Below are positions 52,468-63,999 of a stretch of 64,000 bases of DNA, piece after piece. Source of the DNA: Epinephelus fuscoguttatus (lineage: Eukaryota; Chordata; Actinopteri; Perciformes; Serranidae); NCBI RefSeq assembly GCF_011397635.1, contig NC_064753.1:24948322-25012321 (forward strand). The letters are read 5' to 3'. Every line of letters starts with the position of its first letter. Position 1 is the stretch's first letter. A model generated the notes under the pieces. That model ran no database searches. It was given only the letters and a program-made list of their open reading frames with translations, and was not told where the DNA came from. Position numbers and translations under genes: made by a program.

Positions 52468-52529
<62 letters not shown>
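52462..52529. repeat. (AT)n microsatellite
   Basis: AT run in the LINE 3' UTR, next to the Tc1-like insertion; a matching TA run (54188-54228) lies on the other side, so the insertion probably split one AT-rich tract. Confidence 0.9.
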
Positions 52530-52535
<6 letters not shown>

Positions 52536-52555
52536 CATATGTATACATACACATA

Positions 52556-54184
52556 CAGTACAGGCCAAAAGTTTGGACACACCTTCTCATTCAATGCGTT
52601 TTCTTTATTTTCATGACTATTTACATTGTAGATTCTCACTGAAGGCATCAAAACTATGAATGAACACATGTGGAGTTATGTACTTAACAAAAACAGGTGA
52701 AATAACTGAAAACATGTTTTATATTCTAGTTTCTTCAAAATAGCCACCCTTTGCTCTGATTACTGCTTTGCACACTCTTGGCATTCTCTCCATGAGCTTC
52801 AAGAGGTAGTCACCTGAAATGGTTTCCACTTCACAGGTGTGCCTTATCAGGGTTAATTAGTGGAATTTCTTGCTTTATCAATGGGGTTGGGACCATCAGT
52901 TGTGTTGTGCAGAAGTCAGGTTAATACACAGCCGACAGCCCTATTGGACAACTGTTAAAATTCATATTATGGCAAGAACCAATCAGCTAACTACAGACAA
53001 ACGAGTGGCCATCATTACTTAAAGAAATGAAGGTCAGTCAGTCCGGAAAATTGCAAAAACTTTAAATGTGTCCCCAAGTGGAGTCGCAAAAACCATCAAG
53101 CGCTACAACGAAACTGGCACACATGAGGACGGACCCAGGAAAGGAAGACCAAGAGTCACCTCTGCTTCTGAGGATAAGTTCATCCGAGTCACCAGCCTCA
53201 GAAATCGCAAGTTAACAGCAGCTCAGATCAGAGACCAGATGAATGCCACACAGAGTTCTAGCAGCAGACCCATCTCTAGAACAACTGTTAAGAGGAGACT
53301 GCGCGAATCAGGCCTTCATGGTCAAATAGCTGCTAGGAAACCACTGCTAAGGAGAGGCAACAGGCAGAAGAGATTTGTTTGGGCCAAGAAACACAAGGAA
53401 TGGACATTAGACCAGTGGAAATCTGTGCTTTGGTCTGATGAGTCCAAATTTGAGATCTTTGGTTCCAACCGCTGTGTCTTTGGTGAGACGCAGAAAAGGT
53501 GAACGGATGGATTCCACATGCCTGGTTCCCACTGTGAAGCATGGAGGAGGAGGTGTGATGGTGTGGGGGTGTTTTGCTGGTGACACTGTTGGGGATTTAT
53601 TCAAAACTGAAGGCACATTGAACCAGCATGGCTACCACAGCATCCTGCAGCGACATGCCATCCCATCCGCTTTGCGTTTAGTTAGACGATCATTTATTTT
53701 TCAACAGGACAATGACCCCAAACACACCTCCAGGCTGTGTAAGGGCTATTTGACCAAGAAGGAGAGTGATGGAGTGCTGCAGCAGATGACCTGGCCTCCA
53801 CAGTCACCGGACCTGAACCCAATGGAGATGGTTTGGGGTGAGCTGGACCGCAGAGTGAAGGCAAAGGGGCCAACAAGTGCTAAACACCTCTGGGAACTCC
53901 TTCAAGACTGTTGGAAAACCATTTCAGGTGACTACCTCTTGAAGCTCATGGGGAGAATGCCAAGAGTGTGCAAAGCAGTAATCAGAGCAAAGGGTGGCTA
54001 TTTTGAAGAAACTAGAATATAAAACATGTTTTCAGTTATTTCACCTTTTTTGTTAAGTACATAACTCCACATGTGTTCATTCATAGTTTTGATGCCTTCA
54101 GTGAGAATCTACAATGTAAATAGTCATGAAAATAAAGAAAACGCATTGAATGAGAAGGTGTGTCCAAACTTTTGGCCTGTACTG
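52556..54184 (+). mobile_element. Tc1-like element with 272-bp near-identical TIRs
   Basis: Left TIR 52556-52827 and right TIR 53913-54184 are inverted copies with only about two or three differences. The outer ends are CAGTACAGGCCAAAAGTTTG and its reverse complement. TA precedes the left end (52554-52555); the right end is followed by TG, so one TA of the duplication has probably mutated. The right TIR contains the last ~35 codons of the transposase, so the left TIR carries the same codons in antisense. The near-identity suggests a young insertion; the transposase is nevertheless broken in two places. Confidence 0.9.
52969..54022 (+). pseudogene. Tc1-like transposase, one stop and one frameshift
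   Basis: The natural start is ATG at 52969 (MARTNQLTTDKRVAIIT). A TAA at 53020-53022 sits where a leucine codon (TTA) is expected, and the frame resumes at once. HTH region: SPSGVAKTIKRYNETG and RKGRPRVTS. Catalytic triad (DD34E type): VLWSDESKFEIFG, QQDNDPKHTS and SPDLNPMEMVW are all present. The frame shifts at about 53481-53485 (TTTGGTGAGACGC), consistent with a one-base G insertion; the second frame runs to the stop at 54022 (GGYFEETRI end). Intact length would be about 350 aa. It shares its last exon-like segment with the right TIR. Confidence 0.88.
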
Positions 54185-54186
54185 TG

Positions 54187-54230
<44 letters not shown>

Positions 54231-54504
54231 CTTTTTATTTGCAAGGCGCAAGGAGCACTTGTAACACACATAATTTCCCCTCGGGGATCAATAAAGTATT
54301 TCTGATTCTGATTCTGATTCTGATAACTCATTCATTTAAATATTATTAAGGCTTAGTATATAGTTGGAGAAGTTAAAAACATTGCTATTCATAGTAGACA
54401 AATAACTTTGTGCCAATATTTGGGAGCTCTAACACAAAAGTCAGCGAGTTATAGCCGTTTAGACAAAAAGTTTTACAACCATACCTGGTCTCCCCTACTG
54501 AGCA

Positions 54505-55245
54505 TGTCTTATGGCCCTGTTCAGACTGTTACATTTATCATCTGCTCTGTGGAATAAATATCATTTAAATGTAGTACTTTATGTAGTTTAAGCTACAAAT
54601 TCATCATATTTTATAAGCTGATCAAATTTGATCTTTTTTTTGCAAAGTAACTAATAACTTAGCTGGTAAATAATTGCACAGTAGCAGATTAAAAAATGCA
54701 ATATAAAGTAGCAGAAATGCAAATAGTCAAGTAAAGTAGCAGTATATCAAAACTGTAATTAACTTGAGAATATGCGCTTGATAAAATTCAGCCCACAACA
54801 AACACAAGCATGCATACATAAATCTGCAGGGCATGTGAAGACACATAAAAAACACAAACACACATAATGAAAAAGATGTGCAGACACACAAAGCAGCCAA
54901 AGTTTTACAAACACTATAAGGTGAGGACACTTCAGTAGTGATGTGCCGTGGGTATCTGAGGACATGAGGCTGCTGCTGTGGAGTTTGAGGCAAAAGTATT
55001 TTAACCGTAACAGAGGTTTGAGACCTGCAGTGACTCCCAGGCAGGCATTTGAGTGCCGTTTTTGCAATATTTTTTTTCTATTTATAAGTTGTATAGTTTG
55101 GTATTTTTTACAATTTTGCCTATGGCGTCAATTCTTTAAAAGTGTGTTAAAAGTGTGCTGTAATGCCTGACTCCATTTGAGTTCTAATTCTGAGAGGTCA
55201 CTGGGGCCCCTGCCTCTCTGTCACTGACCTTCCTCATCATAGCCA
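54505..55245. other. Intergenic stretch, nothing recognised
   Basis: AT-rich flank of the nested insertions; no exon or classified repeat supported. Confidence 0.4.
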
Positions 55246-55560
55246 CTAATAATAATAATGATAATAATAATAATAACAATAAACTTTATTCATATAGCAC
55301 CTTTCAAACACAGTTACAAAGTGATTTACAAAACCGGATAAAAGACAAAGCAAGTAAGACAAGATAAAAGCAAAAATCAGAATATACACAACATCACAGA
55401 AAGGCAGTTTTAAACAAGTTTTTCAGAAGTGGTTTAAAAACTGAGACTGAGTTTGCAGCCCTGATCTCCCCAGGCACATCATTCCAAAGTCATGGAGCTC
55501 TAATTGCAAAGGCTCTATCACCTTTGTAAATTAATCTACACCTCTAGAGTTAATTAACTC
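55246..55560. repeat. AAT-type microsatellite plus dispersed repeat
   Basis: AATAATAAT-type run (55246-55281), then ACTTTATTCATATAGCACCT, TTCAAACACAGTTACAAAGT and GATTTACAAAA, ending in a unique-looking TCCAAAGTCATGGAGCTC region. I recognise the ACTTTATT-ATATAGCACCTTTCAAACA wording as a common fish interspersed repeat; class not assigned. Confidence 0.6.
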
Positions 55561-56929
55561 TGTATGCTTGCATGCTTTGCTTGCATTAATGCAAGCAAAT
55601 CGAGCACCCCGCAGAGTAGCATCAACATCTCCCTGACCTGCCCTGATTGGTGACATCCAGCCATGTAACAATAGTGTTTGCCCTAAGCCTCGCCATTGTT
55701 TGTTACTGTTGTGAAATTAAACCAGTATGAGTGTATGGGTAATGAAACAAATAAATGTGGATGTAAGCAGAAGATGTGCCAGTATATATATATATATATA
55801 TTGTCTTTGCAATCCCTGCTCTCTCTGGATCACATAAGCACATAAGCAGTGGCGCTCATGGGCCCCAGTGTGCACTATTATGACGGGCCCTAGTGCCAGA
55901 TTTTGTGTTAAAACAGCTCCACATATTTTATAATATTGTCACATTAAAATACAGATTTGACTTTGAACAACATACATATAGCCAATCATCACTGCAAATC
56001 TATTATGAAATCTATTATAGATTTCTACTGACTGTTTCACAAAAGAAAAAAAAGAAACAGAGGGAGATGGGTTTGCCCTCTCGAAGGCATAGCAGATAAC
56101 ATTTGTATTTTATCGTGTGTTCTTCTTTGAACACAGGTGAATTTCTGAGGCGGCAAGTTAAATCACTCCCAAGAAAGAGAGAGCCCTGCAAACACTCACT
56201 GTGGACCCCCCACCCCATGGGCCCTCGTGCAACTGCACTGCCTGCATTGTCTCTATTTACCCCCCTGCATGTAAGCTTTCCCTTGTGTTACTCAGACAAG
56301 TTGATGTTGACGTAATTCATTGCTTTTAATTAATTGTATTGCTCTCGTGTTTCTGTTGTAGCCTTGTGAAACTAGAAGAAAGCAAAGTTAAGATGAGTGA
56401 AACCACAAGTAGAAAATCAAAGGGTGACACACAACCTTCTCTTTCTCTCTCACACACGGAGAAAATTGCTTATTTTCACATACAGAGAGAGTTAAAAAGA
56501 CCAAATTCAATTGAAGTGAATTCATTTCACGTAAAAGCAGAAGCTCTCACAGATGCTATCGTTTCCTTATCTCACTACAAAACGAGCCCGCAGCCAATTA
56601 AGACAGATTGTTGCTTCCTCTCGGTCGTTATTATCAGAAAGACAGATTGAATCTTCTGGTATTTCCTCAGTAGAAGTGTGTAGTTACGCAGACTCCGCAC
56701 TGATATCTGATATTTGAGGCTGCTAATGCAAAAGTTTCCACTGAGGATGTTCACTTTGTGCACCAGACGACTTCAGGAAACCATGACGCACTCAGAGGGC
56801 TGAGCTCCTTCAGGGGGAGTTTGCAGTTTACTCTTATTCTTCAACACCAGCGCAACAAGGTTCATTTTGAAGAAGGAGTGCCTTCACACATTTTCTAGGT
56901 GTTTGAGTCAAAGAGAGACAAAGCTGAGG
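55561..56929. other. Intergenic stretch upstream of serglycin
   Basis: Holds a short (TA)n at 55781-55800, a GGGCCC-rich repeat-like patch (55855-55905 and 56205-56225) and unique-looking DNA. The open frames at 55893-56099 and 56339-56650 show no domains. The final 150 bp should contain the SRGN promoter and leader. Confidence 0.4.
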
Positions 56930-59488
56930 ATGAAGCTGATTCTGGCCCTCGTTATCTGCTGCCTCGCCCTGCATAACGGAAAGGGTAAGTCGAGTATTTT
57001 ATCGCTAAATATTTGTGACTGTTGAGGCGGAGGTCGCTGCAGACTTCATGTGGACTGTATTTGGGCAGGTTGTAGTGGAAACATGTCATCACCCTGACAG
57101 CTTACACACACAGCCTCACAATAACAGCTCAGGGAGTGAGCCAAACTGGGGTCTGAGGGCCGTCAGGGGTCTTTGATTGACAGGCAGAATTCGGAACTGT
57201 GCCACTATTTGTCTCACTGTGTCAGCATAATGGGGTTACCATAAGTGTGTGACTCATATGTCAAGACGTCACGTCAGGTTCGTCTGTAGGCTACTCACTG
57301 CTGCGCAAATGGCATGAACAGAAACACAACTTTAAAGTGTGAATACATCATTACCATTATACTTTAAGATGAGAAACTGAGGTGAACACTTTCAGGTACA
57401 TGTGGGGAAAATATGTGGGAGCCCCTGTCTGGTGTAGTTCATATAAGATCGGAAAGCAAAGGCGTTTCAGTTTCCGAGTCAAGTTTGTGGCTTGTTGAAC
57501 ACTGTGTCTCCTTCAGTACATATTAAGGGGCTTTTGGTACTCTCACCATGACACAAGGAAACTGCATGGGGAAACCCTGATAAGTAAATAAAAATAGCAA
57601 TTCTTTGATGTGTTTTCAGATGTTTCTAAACAAAATATTACAGGGAGATTTTATTTTAATTTTGATTTGCCTGAATTATATTGAACATTTAATAAAAATA
57701 ATAAAATAACACAGGATATACCTATTGTAGAAAAAACCCTACAAACAGAAACAAACAATAAATCATAAAGAGATTTACAATGAGAAACATCAATTAACAT
57801 TTCATGTCCGAAAAGGAGCAGGAAGAAGCAACATGTCTTAGCCTTACCCCCATTCCCAAACTATAGGCCTATTAATCCATCACTAAGCAAACTATGACAT
57901 AAATAAATACACTCTCTTCACCACCAACTTACATCATTCTGATTTTTCCCTTTCTTTTCATGTAAACATGCACAAATACATTCTGTAAATGTTCATCCTT
58001 TCATAAAACAGACGAACAACCTGGTATGTCCTCAGAAAAATAAGTGCAGTTCCAATTATATTGTTTTAAAACAGGATTTTGATGCAGATTATTTTTGTGC
58101 TGAAGCTGCAGATTGATAATATTTCGCACAGTTTTTAATATCTGTAAGTATTTGGGTGTTTTTTTCAGATAAGTATAGGCCTCTGAAGCAACTAATCACT
58201 TCTTAACCTGGCCTTTAAAACTTTGTACTTGGCCTGGTCATCCAGTAGGCCGGATTGAACCCTTTGGTGTGCTGGTTCTGGCCTCTGGGTCGTATGTTTG
58301 ACACCCCAGATTGTTGGATTTTGCCAATCACAAGTCTAAATAAAACAGCAGCTAAATCAAGATTTTATTCAGTAGAATTTGGATTAAACATTAAATTATA
58401 AAATGCCAGATGAATGTATTATAGGTGTCACAAGATGTACATTTGTGACACTAGCCTGAGCTCAATCAACAGATCGTCATCGGTTCCTATTAGGCCTGAA
58501 ATTGCCTTTTCAGTGACTGTCCCTTGTGTTAACTCCTAAGATCCAAACTACTTGTGACAGGAAGCCACCCATCTAAAAACACCTAATTAAATGACACTGA
58601 TACAACTGTCAGATATCAGTGGCCTCCATGACAGATGGTGGTAGATTAGCTTTGGGTTATATTGGTGTGCTGCAGAAATGTCACACAGACAACTAAGCAT
58701 TTTTTAAACACTTAATAGTTTGGAAGATTTTCCAAGAGCCAGGAGACTTTTTAAAAACGTTTTAAGCAATGCCAAGAGCCCAACAGTGTGTGCAAAACAG
58801 GAAAAGGTGTTTTGACAGACAACTTGTGCAATTTTTTGATGCAGCAATAATGAAACCATGAATGAACACCCAACACCAGTTGTCAAAATGTCGAGATCCC
58901 ACCGTCTTATCTTGCTCGCTGTAGCAATAAAACAGACAATAAGTGATCAGCTAACTTCTTTACCCTGAATATTGGTGGGAAATAACTGTTAATACTTTCA
59001 GCATCAGATAAGCTCTATGATCAACTTGCTGCAATGTGTTGAGAAAAGGCTGTGGTATCGTTACTTCCTCTTCTTAAGCAGAATAATCTTTTATTCTGAT
59101 GGACGTTGACACTGCAGAAGCCCATCAGGCCAACCATCTATTTACCCTGTTGCAGAATAATGTTGTAATCTCTTGAAACACTGCAAATATGGAAATAGTG
59201 AACCCTAATTGTCACACTGAGCTGATCCAGATGAGCAACCAGATATTGCCCAAGAACTGTCAGACTAAAGTGAAATGTGACATGAAATATTGCATGAAAA
59301 AAACAACACATAACTTGAACATTAACAACTCTCTGTCTCTCTGTAGGAGCGCCCACAACTGCTGTGTATAAGTTTGTGAGATGTAACCCCGAGGGTGACC
59401 AGGCCAACTGTGTCACTCAGAAAAGTACAGAAATGGCATGGAGTCCAGACCTACCAGCCAAACTGCCTGCTGCCACTGCACAGTATCT
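56930..59488 (+). CDS. srgn: Serglycin, first two coding exons (gene continues past the window)
   Basis: Serglycin is the proteoglycan core protein of secretory granules in haematopoietic cells. Exon 1 (56930-56984) encodes a signal peptide, MKLILALVICCLALHNGK, ending at GTAAGT in phase 1. Exon 2 (59347-59488) follows after a 2.4-kb intron and encodes the conserved N-terminal disulphide region VYKFVRCNPEGDQANCV, matching the vertebrate pattern Y-x-x-V-R-C-N-P-x(5)-A-N-C, then a short linker ending LPAATAQY. The donor GTAAGT at 59489 precedes a GT microsatellite. The expected third exon, with Ser-Gly repeats for glycosaminoglycan attachment, is not seen up to 64000 and presumably lies further right. 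Its position after KIFBP matches the human gene order, which supports the call despite the short protein. Confidence 0.8.
58170..58316. mobile_element. hAT-like element end, degenerate
   Basis: GGCCGGATTGAACCCTTTGG, GTGCTGGTTCTGGCCTCTGG and GTCGTATGTTTGACACCCCA resemble the right end of hAT (Charlie-like) elements. The other end is not identifiable. Lies in SRGN intron 1. Confidence 0.5.
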
Positions 59489-59493
59489 GTAAG

Positions 59494-59497
<4 letters not shown>

Positions 59498-59541
<44 letters not shown>
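59498..59541. repeat. (GT)n microsatellite next to SRGN exon 2 donor
   Basis: Uninterrupted GT run starting about 9 nt after the exon 2 donor site. Confidence 0.9.
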
Positions 59542-59543
<2 letters not shown>

Positions 59544-60159
59544 ATGAAAATGTCTTTGCAGCAGTGAGTTCACATCAATTTTAAATTAAGTCTGGAAAAA
59601 CAAAATAAAGTATACTGTCTGGGGTGTAGCACCAAATTTTGGCCACTATGCCCAGTCTCTGTTGGCCCCCCCCCCGCCCTTCATCTCTTGATCCATGTAT
59701 CTCACCCACCCTGTGAATTTTTCTTTTACAAAGTCAGTTTGAGTTTTTCCTCAGCATTTTTTTTTTAAACCCAAATTTCCCTTTCTTGGGGAAAGACATG
59801 ACAGTGTGTACATGCTCTAGCACATGGCTCTAGCTGTGTTTAGAGAGGTGCAGGCTTGAGAGGGGCCTCACAGAGCTTCCATTTTTTGCCAAGTGAAGTC
59901 TTTCAATTGACTTACTCAACCATTTTTAATGTAGTCATTGCACTTATTGCTTAGAAATGAAGAATTATAAACAAAACCAAAATGCACATTCCAGGGTTTT
60001 AGAAGGCCCCCCTCCAACTTGGGCCCTGGGTCATCAGTCCCACTTTTCCCTCCACTATGACACCGCTGTATGCTGTTGGCAGATGAATGCAGACTTTGAA
60101 TATAGAAATGCTGATGCTGCATTGGATCTGTTATCTTGGTCACCACAACTCCAGCAACC

Positions 60160-60164
<5 letters not shown>

Positions 60165-60217
<53 letters not shown>
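60165..60217. repeat. (GT)n microsatellite
   Basis: About 26 uninterrupted GT units. Confidence 0.95.
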
Positions 60218-60220
<3 letters not shown>

Positions 60221-62496
60221 TTAAGTGTAAGGTAGGTGGCCAAGAAAAGCCAAAATATGAGACAACGTGGAGGGATAAGACAAAGGCTGACAGAGAGAAG
60301 CTGGGAGGTTCGGGCTGCAGTGAGAAAGACCTTAAGAGTTCATGGTCTTTTTCATATTGTCACAGAATACAGAAATAGGAGTACACGTAATTTAAAGTGT
60401 AAGGTGTTGATCTATGGCTGGCTTTGTTTCACTTCCCAAACGTGTGGAATCACGAGGAGAAATGTAGGTACTTTCTCTGCACTTAAGATAATTCTTACAG
60501 ATTGTCTATACACACCAAAGAATTATTTTAAGGAAGAATTTTGTATGGTATAAACACATGTCAGTAGAGGATATGGGGAAATTAGAGGTGGCATATACTA
60601 AAAGAAACATATTATATCTAGTAAGCTGTAGAGATGCAAACTTACTTCTGGTATCAATATTATAACTCATATACGTGTCTTCTTCGTGCTGGTGTGTGTG
60701 TTTGAGGTGAAGGGACTGTCCGTATGTGTCCCTTATGCTTGGGTAGGCCAAAGTTAATTAATTAATTCATTATTATTAATTCCTATTTAATCTCTATTTA
60801 ATAATTCCAGATTTTTCTTCCTAACAAGAGCATTCTTTGAGCATCAAAGGACGTCACTGAACCACATTCATTTATTAGATATTAAATTATAGGCTATTTG
60901 CCATGGCAAAAAAACAATAGATGGCAGAGAGTTCAAGAGATGAACACACCGCCATGTCTGTGCCTTAAAATAAATGGAAAGCAATCAACTTAGCTACTTC
61001 TAAGCCTTATATCTTTTGCCAGTTTCTGTAAAAATTGGGCAGTTATTTAAAATTGTGTTTCCATATCATGAAATCTGACCTTTTTTTTTAAGTCCACCCA
61101 GAAGTTATAAGCACTGCGTGTTAGGCAGACATATATAGCACATCTACTCCCTCTGGCCACTGGTGAGAAAGGTTGATCTGTTTTCGCTTCCCCAACCAAC
61201 TTCTTCACAGTTAACTGCAAGAAAACACCCAAACAATCCAATTCCTCTGGGAGCAGTAAGCGTGGTGAATGATTCATATGTTAATAGTCTCTTAAAAGGA
61301 ATTCAAACCATCCTTTTGTTCAGACTATCTCTGTCCAGATTGTTTCATTTAGTAGTTTACCTTGAACTTTAAAACTGTGACCCTCTGGAGTTAATGAGCC
61401 AGTAAAGAACTGCGTGTGTGTGTGTGTGTGTGTGTTTAACACATGGTGGTACATGTGAAAGAGTTTATATTGAATATGTGTGATTCCTGAGAAAGTTTGT
61501 CTCACAGTCTTGGTCTGAGCCTTCAGTTTCCTCTTTTAGGGTTCCTCTTAAACCAACAGCGATGCTATCAGTTAAGGAACTTATATTTTCAAAAAACAGG
61601 AAACTTGAAATGAATACCACAAATCATATCTTATCAAGCTGCAGTCCATCTGCAGTGTTGCTGAAATCACACAGTGTCTTGTATTGAATTAACCAGCTTA
61701 CAACATTATGTACTCTGCGCATAAATAACTGCAAACTCCAAATTTACACTGTTTCATATCTCATTTTCTAAAGCATATGGTCTGTACAAAGAGGCATAGA
61801 AAAGGTGGATGACTGGTTGTTTTAGCATCAGTGTGCCAACGAACATGATAGACTGTATGAGCTACTACCATCACAGGTCTGATCATTAAAATGATCAAAC
61901 ATCCAACTGAGAATTAAATGATTTGGTTGCAAAGCAGCTATAAAAATGTATAAATGATATAGGATTTAGGTGAGACTTAAAGAAAAAGAGAGGAAAGGTG
62001 TGGATATGTCAGAAGGTAGCAGGTAGAAAGGATGGTTGGAGACAGAGTGAATGAGAGTGCTTTGAAATAAGGGTTCTTCTTATAGATTGTTTGTGTTATT
62101 AGTCAGAGTCTTATCAGGCCTCCTACATCATTTCAGCTTGCTTAAGGCAGCAATTGCTTAAGCAGCAGCCCTCCTTTTTGCTGCGCACCTCTAACAGGAA
62201 GTCAGAGGGAAGTGTTGAAAGGAAGTGGGCTGTGACGCCTGGTGGGCTGCTACTTCTGGTCCATTGTTTTGCGTCTGCGTATGTGCCACATTAGTCTGAT
62301 ACTGATGTGTGAGAAGTACCAGATTACATGTCAAAAGGGTACTGTAATTCAACTTTTAACTTTTTTTTAACTTTGACTGATGTATTTCAACAGCTACTGA
62401 AGGGAGGTCTGTCTATAAAGCAGATATGATAAATGATTTAGTCAGATGAAGTCAGGTTCAGTTAATGCTGTTGTTGCATGTAGTTCTTGATTGTTA
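60218..62496. other. SRGN intron 2 (presumed), nothing recognised
   Basis: Contains a TG run at 61411-61436. I searched both strands by eye for a Ser-Gly-repeat exon and found none. Confidence 0.4.
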
Positions 62497-62965
62497 ATGG
62501 GTGTTTTCAGACCAGTTCTGGGGACCCCCTGAGAGGAACTGCCCACTGGGGAGCTCCCCTGAGAACTATATACAGTCAAGGGTTTTTTTGCTTGTTGCAT
62601 TTGCACTGCCAATAGGAGTGCTGATGTGATTACTGTAGCCAGCCAGTTGTTGGTATAGCACCATCACTTTCACACTGACAAGCCAAAACTGGGCTGTAGT
62701 GCCACCGCCACATAAATGCTTAGTAAAGCCTAGACTTCACAGTCAGTCCATTTGTCTGTGTTTATTCATTATGATGTGTTACATTGGGTGCATGCGATCA
62801 GTCCCCATACACTTACATTAGTCCTGGTTCCTCTTTTGCTGGGCGAGTACCTACTCTACAGGAACTAAAAAAGTCCCTCAAAACTGTTTTTTAAGAACCA
62901 CAAACTTAGTTGTTGGGGTGTGGACACAACAAAATTGGGAGTTCTTCCAGTTGAAAAACACCTTA
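62497..62965. mobile_element. MITE-like element with inverted ends
   Basis: The left end GGTGTTTTCAGACCAGTTC and the reverse complement of the right end, AAGGTGTTTTTCAACTGGAAGAAC, agree loosely over about 20 bases. The inner part (GGGGACCCCCTGAGAGGAAC and GGTTCCTCTTTTGCTGGG) resembles common fish MITEs. No ORF. Confidence 0.4.
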
Positions 62966-63759
62966 GGTCTCCACTTAAAGGCTCTGTACACGCAGGTGTT
63001 TTCACTTATTCTGGCTACATAGAATTCTGTTTCTTGAAGCTGGATTGAGCTTTGTTGGAAGTGAGGTCACCAAGTACCATAAAACAATAATAATGATAAA
63101 GGTGCAATACAAAGCTAATAGAAGGGTCAGAAAGATGTTAGTCTGACTCACAGGATGTACAGTAGACTGCGCCATTGGCCACCTATTTCAGATGTAATTC
63201 TCCTCCCCTTCTTCTGTCTGCTATCACTATTTTGCAAGGGCACTGTTTCTACATGCTGGACGTGGCACCACCCAGGATGATTGTGATTGGTTTAAAGAAA
63301 TACAAACAACCCAGAGTGCTTTTTTCCCTCAGTGCAGAGTTATGATGCATTCAGCAAGACTTTTGCCCCGCTCTGGCACAGTGTTAAAACAAAGTGCAGC
63401 GAGAAGTCTGGCTGTGCAAGACAAGGCATATGTCACTCAAGCACAGTCTGTGCACACCCACACAGCCCTCAGACGAGGTCTCATCAGCAAAAACAAGTGA
63501 AACCTCCTATGTAGGCCTTTTAAGATGTGACATTATCTGCCTGATTGATGCACAGCTGCTGTATATCACTTAGAGCAGCTGGTATGTTTTCCGCTCAGCA
63601 AGAACGTTCCAATAACAGGGGTAGTTGGTGGAGTCTCACGCAGAGTCGATGCAAGGAGATTCAAAGAGTGTAAAGGGCTAACAGACAGCTTCAGGATAAA
63701 GACGCTTGACAACAAAAAGAAAAGAGAAGTTTAAGACTTCATGTCTTACTCTTCACTTT

Positions 63760-63999
63760 GAGTTGGAGTTCTTGCCGCCGGATAGGGTCTTCCTAGACCA
63801 CGTGTCGTACCCAGTTAGGTGGTATGTTCCCAAACCACTACAGTGTAAGAACTGTTGCCATGTGGTAAATGTGGGGAGCATTAATGTGAAGGAGACTGTG
63901 GAGTGTCTTCTTTGTAAAGGGAATCATGCAGCATGGGAGGATAACTGCCCAAAGAGAGTAAGAGAGACAGAAATAATCAGGGTTAGATGTGTTAGGAAG
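63760..63999 (+). pseudogene. LINE ORF1 zinc-knuckle segment, cut by the window end
   Basis: An open frame reading LPPDRVFLDHVSYPVRWYVP, KPLQCKNCCHVVNVGSINVK and then CLLCKGNHAAWEDNCP, followed by KRVRETEIIR. The last block has Cys-x2-Cys-x3-His-x6-Cys spacing. That spacing and the preceding PVRxYVPKPLxC wording are typical of ORF1 proteins of fish L1-like LINEs. The usual earlier knuckle is degenerate (C-K-N-C-C-H without the normal spacing). It would lie in an SRGN intron or just beyond the gene. Confidence 0.6.

Larger units (their letters stand above)
51010..54325 (+). mobile_element. CR1/L2-like LINE, 5'-truncated, interrupted by a Tc1-like element
   Basis: Begins inside the reverse transcriptase (AAGPDSVSSRVLNACAPQL at about 51030) and continues through FDFSSAFNTI, GTVLSPFLFTLYTTDF, HLQLNVAKTKELAVDLRRTK, YKYLGVH, RLRSFKICRTMLRIFYESVV and FLPVAIKLYNSS. 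It ends with TTTCCCCTCGGGGATCAATA and a TTCTGA repeat tail at 54300-54325. The 3' UTR is split by the element at 52556-54184. Lesions: TAG at 51587-51589, a catalytic FxDD motif changed to FSYD near 51680, and a deletion/frameshift near 51900. It could be called Rex1-like; the clade is not firm. Confidence 0.8.
49659..54497 (+). mobile_element. Outer DNA element (possibly pogo-like) with nested insertions
   Basis: The left end starts TAGGGTAGACTGGGTATGGT at 49659. The right end, reverse-complemented from 54497, starts TAGGGGAGACCAGGTATGGT. About 23 of the first 26 bases agree, so these look like terminal inverted repeats 4.8 kb apart. Inside, 50101-50226 encodes a psq-type HTH fragment as in pogo/jerky-like transposases. 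No clean target-site duplication is visible (CAAGCATG left, TGAGCATG right). The rest is later insertions. The superfamily is inference. Confidence 0.5.

Noticed and set aside
55855-56225. GGGCCC-rich patches like those near 6000-6070, possibly one hAT-related repeat
   Set aside because: Shared wording is too short and no terminal repeats could be found.
56339-56650. 103-codon plus-strand ORF just before serglycin
   Set aside because: Lysine/serine-rich with no domain; no supporting splice pattern; probably chance in AT-rich DNA.
59498-60217. Repeat arrays that might suggest CRISPR or satellite DNA
   Set aside because: They are plain GT dinucleotide microsatellites without spacers.
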